A stretch of DNA of 10,564 bases from Rhodobiaceae bacterium UBA7378 (GTDB lineage: Bacteria; Pseudomonadota; Alphaproteobacteria; RS24): contig DKNW01000030.1 in assembly GCA_002469805.1 (NCBI GenBank), positions 1-10,564 of the forward strand. The letters run 5' to 3'. A program made the translations under genes and the position numbers. Below are positions 5,269 through 10,564 of this stretch, piece by piece. The notes beneath the pieces were generated by a model. That model worked only from the letters and a program-made list of their open reading frames with translations. It made no database searches and was not told the DNA's origin. Numbering within the stretch: the first letter of the stretch is position 1; every line of letters begins with the position of its first letter.

Positions 5269-8097
5269 ATGGAAAACGAACCACGCGACTATCGCGAGAC
5301 ACTGAACCTGCCGCAAACCGACTTCCCCATGAAGGCCGGATTACCCAAACGCGAACCCGAAACGCTGGCGAATTGGGCGCGGATCGGCCTATATGAAAAA
5401 TTGCGCGAACAAGGCAAGGGCCGAGAGAAATTCGTCTTGCATGACGGCCCGCCCTACGCCAACGGCGATGTGCATATCGGCCATGCGCTGAACAAGATTT
5501 TGAAAGACGTTATTGTTCGGTCACAACAAATGATGGGTAAAGATGCCGCTTATGTGCCGGGCTGGGATTGCCACGGCCTACCAATCGAATGGAAGATCGA
5601 AGAGCAATACCGCAATAAAGGCCTTGATAAGGACGACGTGCCAGCTGGCGAGTTTCGCGCCGAGTGCCGGCGCTTTGCCGATAGATGGGTCAGCGTGCAA
5701 AGCGAGCAATTTCAACGCCTCGGCATTTTGGGTGATTGGGAGAACCCATACACAACCATGGCGTATGACGCTGAGGCTGTCATTGTGTCGGAGTTTCAAA
5801 AATTCGTTATGGATGGGAGCCTCTATCGCGGCTCGAAACCGGTCATGTGGTCGGTCGTTGAAAAGACGGCGCTGGCCGAGGCCGAAGTCGAATATGAAGA
5901 ACATGTCTCACCGACAATTTTTGTGAAGTTTCCCGTGGTAAGTGCGCCTGATCCAGCGCTAACGGAAAATTGCTTCGCTGTGATCTGGACGACGACGCCT
6001 TGGACTATTCCGGGCAACCGCGCCATGGCCTATGCGGAAAACCTATCCTATGGCGTGTATCAGGTGGGCTCTGAAAAACTGATTTTATGCGACACGCTTG
6101 CCGCAAGCGTTTTGAACGTTGCCGGATTTGAAGAGATTAAACGCCTTCACGACATTGACCCAGGCACGCTGACATGCCGCCACCCGCTTGCCGGACAAGG
6201 CTATGATTTTGACGTACCGGTGCTCGCCGGTGATTTCGTGACCGATGAAACCGGCACAGGGCTTGTTCATATTGCTCCCGGGCATGGTCAGGACGACTTT
6301 GAACTGGGCATAAAACATAAAATCAATGTGCCTTTTACCGTCGATGAGGCGGGCATTTATTATGATGACGTGCCGCTATTTGCGGGCGAGCAAGTGTTCA
6401 ATGATAAGGGTAAAGACGGCTCGGCCAATGGTGCGGTCATTGGCGCACTGGTCGCCGCAGACAGATTGCTGGCGAAGGGGAAATTACGTCACCAGTATCC
6501 CCATAGTTGGCGCTCCAAAGCGCCGCTGATTTTCCGCAACACGCCGCAATGGTTTATCTCTATGGAGAAAAACAACCTACGCGATAAGGCGTTGGCCGCG
6601 ATCGATAGCGTGACATGGCACCCAAAAACTGGCCGTAACCGAATTCATGCGATGATCGAAAACCGGCCAGACTGGGTGGTCTCCCGCCAGCGTGCATGGG
6701 GCGTGCCGCTTACGGTATTCGTGCATCGGGAAACCGGCGAGATTTTGCGCGACGACGCTGTGAACGCCCGCATTGTTGACGCGGTGCGTGCGCGCGGGGC
6801 CGATGCGTGGTTCGACGACGATCCGCAGACATTTCTTGGCGATGATTATGCTGCGGCTGATTATGACCGCGTGACAGATATTCTGGACGTATGGTTCGAT
6901 AGCGGCGTCACGCACGCCTTTGTTCTGGAAGCGCGTCCTGATCTACAATGGCCGGCAGATGTTTATCTGGAAGGCTCCGACCAGCATCGCGGCTGGTTTC
7001 ACTCATCATTACTTGAAGCCTGCGCCACACGCGGCCAAGCCCCGTATAAACAGGTGGTGACGCACGGCTTTACGATGGATGAGAAGGGCCGGAAAATGTC
7101 AAAATCATTGGGCAATACAGTCGACCCGCAAAAAGTTATCGGGCAATCCGGTGCCGAGATTATCCGGCTCTGGGTAATGTCCTCGGATTATAGCGACGAT
7201 ACACGCGTCGGCCCGGAGATCATCAAAGCCAATACCGATGCATATCGGAAAATGCGCAATTGCTTCCGGTTCCTGCTTGGAAATTTAGCGCATCTGGACA
7301 ATGCCGAAAAAATGCCCCGTGGCGAGATGCCCGAATTGGAGCGCTATATTTTGCACCGGCTTCATGAGTTGGACCAGCTTGTACGCGCGAGCTACAACCA
7401 GTTTGACTTCCGCAAGATCTATCAGGCGCTGTTCAATTTCATGACCATTGATCTGTCGGCGTTTTATTTCGATATCCGCAAAGACACGCTTTATTGCGAC
7501 CCGGCTTCCAGCGCTGATCTGCGCGCCTGCCGTAGCGTTCTTGATATTGCCTTTACCTGCCTCACGCGCTGGCTGGCCCCGATTTTATGCTTTACCACCG
7601 AAGAGGTTTGGCAAGCACGGTACAATGACCCCAACAACTCGGTTCATCTTGAGACATTTTTTGATGTGCCGTCCGATTGGCATGATGCCGAGTTGGCCGA
7701 AAAATGGAACAATATTCGCGCGGTGCGCCGCGTCGTCACAGGCGCACTTGAAATTGAACGCCGCGAGAAGCGTATTGGGTCAAGTCTTGAAGCGGCCCCG
7801 GTCGTCTATATTTCTGATGGTACATATCTCCAAAGCCTTGAAGGGCAAAATCTGGCCGATATTTGCATTACGTCACAACTTGAAATTCGTACCGAGCCTG
7901 CACCCGCTGACGCTTTCACGCTCGACGATGTTGCTGGGGTCGGCGTTGTGCCTGCACTGGCACAAGGTCAAAAATGCCAGCGCTCTTGGAAAGTGCTGCC
8001 TGAGGTTGGCACAGTGCAAGGTTATCCGGACCTGAGCCCGCGCGATGCGACGGCTGTTGCCGAGTTCGATGCCCAATTGTCTAATGACCAAGGCTGA
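5269..8097 (+). CDS. ileS: Isoleucine-tRNA ligase
   Basis: A class I aminoacyl-tRNA synthetase of 942 residues that charges tRNA-Ile with isoleucine and edits mischarged valine. The HIGH signature is at 69-72 and KMSKS at 609-613, both intact. The CP1 editing domain shows WTTTPWT at 240-246 and GTGLVHIAPGHGQDD at 329-343, with D343 matching the conserved editing aspartate. The N-terminal LNLPQTDFPMKAGLPKREP and overall length mark the bacterial type related to the E. coli enzyme. The C-terminal zinc site is degenerate: the expected four cysteines read C903, S906, S923 and D926. The ATG at 5269 lies 38 bp after ribF without a strong ribosome site, and the C-terminus overlaps lspA by 14 bp. No T-box or other leader regulation is seen. 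Identity is secure; loss of zinc binding is inference. Confidence 0.98.
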   Translation: MENEPRDYRETLNLPQTDFPMKAGLPKREPETLANWARIGLYEKLREQGKGREKFVLHDGPPYANGDVHIGHALNKILKDVIVRSQQMMGKDAAYVPGWDCHGLPIEWKIEEQYRNKGLDKDDVPAGEFRAECRRFADRWVSVQSEQFQRLGILGDWENPYTTMAYDAEAVIVSEFQKFVMDGSLYRGSKPVMWSVVEKTALAEAEVEYEEHVSPTIFVKFPVVSAPDPALTENCFAVIWTTTPWTIPGNRAMAYAENLSYGVYQVGSEKLILCDTLAASVLNVAGFEEIKRLHDIDPGTLTCRHPLAGQGYDFDVPVLAGDFVTDETGTGLVHIAPGHGQDDFELGIKHKINVPFTVDEAGIYYDDVPLFAGEQVFNDKGKDGSANGAVIGALVAADRLLAKGKLRHQYPHSWRSKAPLIFRNTPQWFISMEKNNLRDKALAAIDSVTWHPKTGRNRIHAMIENRPDWVVSRQRAWGVPLTVFVHRETGEILRDDAVNARIVDAVRARGADAWFDDDPQTFLGDDYAAADYDRVTDILDVWFDSGVTHAFVLEARPDLQWPADVYLEGSDQHRGWFHSSLLEACATRGQAPYKQVVTHGFTMDEKGRKMSKSLGNTVDPQKVIGQSGAEIIRLWVMSSDYSDDTRVGPEIIKANTDAYRKMRNCFRFLLGNLAHLDNAEKMPRGEMPELERYILHRLHELDQLVRASYNQFDFRKIYQALFNFMTIDLSAFYFDIRKDTLYCDPASSADLRACRSVLDIAFTCLTRWLAPILCFTTEEVWQARYNDPNNSVHLETFFDVPSDWHDAELAEKWNNIRAVRRVVTGALEIERREKRIGSSLEAAPVVYISDGTYLQSLEGQNLADICITSQLEIRTEPAPADAFTLDDVAGVGVVPALAQGQKCQRSWKVLPEVGTVQGYPDLSPRDATAVAEFDAQLSNDQG

Positions 8098-8578
8098 TAA
8101 CCGCCAATGGCTCCAAAGCGGGTTGGTTGTTGCGGCAGTGACGGCCGGGCTTGACCAGACGTCGAAATGGGCAGTGATGCATCTTCTCGATCTAGAAATT
8201 CTGCGCCGGCTTGAACTACTGCCTTTTCTCGATTTTGCCTTTGTCTGGAACAATGGCATTAGTTACGGGCTTTTCAGTTCCGGCAGTGCGATGGCAAAAT
8301 GGCTTTTGACTGCAATGACACTCGCCATCACTGCCTATTTGGTGCGCGCCATGATGACCACGCAAGGCCGCATTACGCGCCTTGGTTACGCCCTCATTAT
8401 CGGTGGTGCGCTGGGCAATCTGATTGATCGCATTATTCACGGCGCGGTTGTAGATTTCATCTCGCTTCATTATGCGGGATATTATTGGTACGTCTTCAAT
8501 CTTGCCGACATCTGGATTAGTCTGGGGGTCGCTTTGCTGGTTTGGGGCTTCTGGCGCGAAAAAGAACCGGAGAGTTGA
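8084..8578 (+). CDS. lspA: Lipoprotein signal peptidase (signal peptidase II)
   Basis: A 164-residue inner-membrane aspartyl protease that removes signal peptides from diacylglyceryl-modified prolipoproteins. Family motifs are GLDQTSKW at 22-29, WNNGISYGL at 55-63, GGALGNLIDR at 107-116, VVDF at 122-125 and FNLADIW at 138-144. By motif, D124 and D142 form the catalytic dyad. Four hydrophobic segments, roughly 12-28, 62-88, 98-114 and 134-156, match the four-helix topology, and the C-terminus is charged (REKEPES). I choose the ATG at 8084, which overlaps the end of ileS by 14 bp and suggests translational coupling; the frame opens at 8045, but the added residues are ileS shadow. The ileS-lspA pairing is widespread in proteobacteria. 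Its probable substrate, a BamF-like lipoprotein, is encoded next. Confidence 0.97.
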   Translation: MTKADNRQWLQSGLVVAAVTAGLDQTSKWAVMHLLDLEILRRLELLPFLDFAFVWNNGISYGLFSSGSAMAKWLLTAMTLAITAYLVRAMMTTQGRITRLGYALIIGGALGNLIDRIIHGAVVDFISLHYAGYYWYVFNLADIWISLGVALLVWGFWREKEPES

Positions 8579-8600
8579 TACAGCGATTGAGATGACGAGG

Positions 8601-8628
8601 TTGCCAAGTTCAAATTTTTGTCTATAGA
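8601..8628 (+). promoter_or_regulatory. Candidate promoter for the BamF-like gene
   Basis: TTGCCA (8601-8606) and TATAGA (8623-8628) are separated by 16 bases, in the 117-bp gap after lspA. Transcription would start near 8635, giving a leader of about 60 bases. The gap is the longest in this plus-strand gene series and suggests that the envelope genes downstream can be expressed apart from ileS-lspA. There is no terminator in the gap, so read-through from lspA is also possible. Confidence 0.45.
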
Positions 8629-8695
8629 TAAATGTCGATAAACAAGCCCTTGTCCACCAGCGTCTATCCGCGTTTTAATTGAGAGAGCTAGCCCC

Positions 8696-9130
8696 GTGCC
8701 TTTATACGTGTCTTTCCTTGCCAAAAAAGAATACAGACCTGCAGCAATCATCGGCGCGTGTCTGATGCTTGCAGCTTGTGGCTCCGATGTTGCCGATTCA
8801 CTTGGCTACGGCAAATCCCCGCCGGACGAATTTACGGTTATTTCACGGCCGCCGCTCATTTTGCCGCCCGATTATAATTTGCGTCCCCCCGGAAGCGGGA
8901 CGGCCCGCACAGCGGCGTTGAAACCGAACGAAATCGCCAAGATTTTGGTTCTTGGTAAAGAGAACAAACCAACGGAAAAAAACACAACTGGCGAAGACAA
9001 ATTGCTGGAAAATGCAGCGGCAACAAACCCAACAGGCGACAGCATTCGTGAGCAAATCGAAAATGACCGGACGGGAACTGTTAGTAAAAGCCCAGAAACT
9101 GTCGAAACGCTCGTGCGCGACTCGAAATAG
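8696..9130 (+). CDS. Outer-membrane lipoprotein, DUF3035 / BamF-like
   Basis: A 144-residue precursor with a bacterial lipoprotein signal: basic residues K10, K11 and R14, a hydrophobic run AAIIGACLML and a lipobox LAAC ending at C28. Signal peptidase II would cut before C28. The next residue is glycine, not aspartate, which fits outer-membrane sorting. The mature chain carries SPPDEFTVISRPPLILPP and YNLRPP at about 41-65, the conserved core of DUF3035 proteins, which include the BamF subunit of the Caulobacter beta-barrel assembly complex. The remainder is a low-complexity, charged, probably flexible tail. Translation starts at a GTG at 8696 with GAGAGAG about 8 bases upstream; a second in-frame GTG lies at 8708. 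It directly follows lspA and precedes an exported peptidase gene. BamF function is by family resemblance only. Confidence 0.85.
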   Translation: MPLYVSFLAKKEYRPAAIIGACLMLAACGSDVADSLGYGKSPPDEFTVISRPPLILPPDYNLRPPGSGTARTAALKPNEIAKILVLGKENKPTEKNTTGEDKLLENAAATNPTGDSIREQIENDRTGTVSKSPETVETLVRDSK

Positions 9131-9173
9131 CGCGACACACAACAGCCCGACAGAAAATAGCGTGTACGTAAAA

Positions 9174-10523
9174 ATGCGATCCGTTGGGTTTTCGCTGTTG
9201 TTTTTTTGCGCATTTTGCGGCGGTACGACACAACCAGCTAATGCCCTCGTCGCCCCCAAAGTCGAACAGGCACGGCTGGATAATGGTTTGCAAATCATCG
9301 TCATTCCCGATCACCGTGCCCCTGTTGTCACGCATATGGTTTGGTACCGCGTTGGCTCGGCAGATGAGCCTGCCGGTAAATCGGGCATCGCGCATTTCTT
9401 CGAACATTTGATGTTTCGCGGCACGGCGACGTTTCCCGATGGCACTTTCTCAAAAACCGTCGCCGCGCTTGGTGGACAGGACAATGCCTTTACCTCCTAT
9501 GATTACACGGCCTATTTCCAGCGCATCGCGGCCGATAAAATTGAGACAGTGATGGCGATGGAAGCCGACCGTATGCGTAATTTGATCGTCAATGCTGAAC
9601 TGGTGGCGATTGAACGCGACGTTATTCTCGAAGAGCGCGCCCAACGGGTCGATACGAACCCCGGTGCATTGTTGAGCGAAAAGTTACGCGCCAAGCTACA
9701 TGCCGGCGCGCCTTATTCCGTGCCTGTGATCGGCTGGCGGCGCGAAATAGAACAATTAAACGATGCCGATGCCAGCGCATTTTACGCACGGTATTATGCG
9801 CCAGATAACGCGATTTTAGTGGTCGCCGGCGATACTAGTTTGGCGGATATACTGCCGCTTGCGCGAAAATATTATGGACCGATCGCACCCAGCAATACGC
9901 CGCGCGACATGCGCACAATACCCGAAAGTTTGCAGGTGACGGATGCTGAAACGCCGGTCACGTTTCGTGATGCGCGCGTTACTCAACCGCTTTGGCAGCG
10001 CATTTATAAACTGCCCACCTATACAGATGCCACCGCCCGCCAGTTCGCAGCGCTTGATTTACTGTCGGAAATTCTGGGCGATAGAGCACTTGGACGGCTG
10101 AACAAATCATTGGTTGTCGATGAGGGTATTAGCTCGGCCACGGGCAGCTGGAGCGACAGCCTGCGCATAGACAATGGTGAATTTGCAATTTACGCCACGC
10201 TGGAGCCAACTGGCACAATGGCGCAAATCGAGACCCGCGTTAATGCTGAAATTTTGCGCCTCAAAAACGAACTTGTGGCAGAATCTGATTTGGCACGCGC
10301 CCGCACTCAATTAGTAGCTGACACAGTTTATGCCCGTGACAGCCAGCAATCCATGGCGCGCATTTTCGGCGAGGCGGCCGCACTCGGCCTGTCGCCAGAT
10401 ACGGTTCGGGATTGGCCGAACCTGCTGGCCGACATTACGGCTCAAGAGGTCAGGGATGCTGCGCGCCTGTTTTTGAACCTGGCGCATAGCGTGACAGGTC
10501 ATTTGCTGGAGGATGGCTCGTGA
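9174..10523 (+). CDS. Secreted M16 family zinc metallopeptidase (PqqL/insulinase type)
   Basis: A 449-residue predicted periplasmic zinc protease. A signal peptide covers the first 24 residues (R2, hydrophobic GFSLLFFCAFC, likely cleavage after ANA). The inverted zinc motif HFFEH is at 74-78 (H74, E77 catalytic, H78) and the third ligand E154 lies in ILEERAQR at the spacing seen in processing-peptidase beta subunits. GGQDNAFTSYDYTAYF at 100-115 and the second, inactive-type domain (about 200-449, APDNAILVVAGD onward) complete the M16 fold. The ATG at 9174 is chosen because it opens the signal peptide; a GTG at 9162 is an alternative, and neither has a good ribosome site. The frame extends back to 8952 inside the lipoprotein gene, without similarity. 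It overlaps the following gene by one base. M16 genes often come as an active/inactive pair. Confidence 0.93.
   Translation: MRSVGFSLLFFCAFCGGTTQPANALVAPKVEQARLDNGLQIIVIPDHRAPVVTHMVWYRVGSADEPAGKSGIAHFFEHLMFRGTATFPDGTFSKTVAALGGQDNAFTSYDYTAYFQRIAADKIETVMAMEADRMRNLIVNAELVAIERDVILEERAQRVDTNPGALLSEKLRAKLHAGAPYSVPVIGWRREIEQLNDADASAFYARYYAPDNAILVVAGDTSLADILPLARKYYGPIAPSNTPRDMRTIPESLQVTDAETPVTFRDARVTQPLWQRIYKLPTYTDATARQFAALDLLSEILGDRALGRLNKSLVVDEGISSATGSWSDSLRIDNGEFAIYATLEPTGTMAQIETRVNAEILRLKNELVAESDLARARTQLVADTVYARDSQQSMARIFGEAAALGLSPDTVRDWPNLLADITAQEVRDAARLFLNLAHSVTGHLLEDGS
10508..10513 (+). promoter_or_regulatory. Strong ribosome binding site inside the M16 gene end
   Basis: GGAGGA lies 9 bases upstream of the ATG at 10523, within the last codons of the M16 peptidase. 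It supports a real start for the next gene at the TGATG overlap. Confidence 0.7.
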
Positions 10524-10564
10524 TGCGCAACGCCAGCCCACATTATTTCACGCGCCATTATTTC
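10523..10564 (+). CDS. Start of next gene in the operon, cut by window edge
   Basis: Only 14 codons are visible (MRNASPHYFTRHYF). The ATG shares its A with the TGA stop of the M16 peptidase (TGATG) and has a strong GGAGGA site upstream, so translation is probably coupled. The visible residues are too few to identify the product. From context I expect a second M16-family protein, because such genes commonly follow each other in alphaproteobacteria, but nothing in the visible sequence shows it. Confidence 0.65.
   Translation, partial: MRNASPHYFTRHYF

Noticed and set aside
8952..9173. Extension of the M16 peptidase frame into the lipoprotein gene
   Set aside because: The residues are an out-of-frame reading of the lipoprotein tail, and a proper signal peptide begins at 9174.

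Overview
The window comes from an alphaproteobacterium of moderate GC content. The evidence is the gene order HAD class IIA hydrolase - ribF - ileS - lspA - DUF3035/BamF-type lipoprotein - M16 peptidase, which is typical of that class, together with a groES-groEL operon behind a CIRCE operator and a CTTGAC-N17-CTACAT style promoter. I cannot assign an order or genus from the sequence alone.

Left part, minus strand: groES and groEL form a two-gene heat-shock operon read leftward. groEL runs off the left edge within its Gly-Gly-Met tail. The operon has a readable promoter (-35 TTGACA, -10 TACATC), a CIRCE inverted repeat at the expected transcription start, and a small GC-rich hairpin in the leader. 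Upstream of this promoter lie a 15-bp tandem repeat, a strong minus-strand intrinsic terminator, and a roughly 105-nt foldable segment ending at that terminator, which is a candidate small RNA or 3' UTR. An AT-rich stretch then leads to a DHRS4-like short-chain dehydrogenase, also on the minus strand.

Right part, plus strand: from about 3375 to the right edge runs a compact gene series. It holds a TIGR01459-like HAD hydrolase, bifunctional ribF (FMN/FAD synthesis), ileS, lspA (overlapping ileS by 14 bp), a BamF-like lipoprotein with its own promoter candidate, a secreted M16 zinc peptidase, and the first 14 codons of another gene coupled by TGATG. The region combines cofactor synthesis and translation with envelope biogenesis: LspA would process the lipoprotein encoded just downstream, and the M16 protein is predicted to be exported.

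The window is mostly core chromosome; I see no mobile element, CRISPR array, tRNA or rRNA. The most unusual features are the IleRS C-terminal zinc site, where three of the four expected cysteines are replaced; the unassigned structured segment between the dehydrogenase and groES; and two short tandem-repeat arrays (15-bp and 10-bp periods) in the intergenic regions. I found no convincing undescribed multi-gene system.
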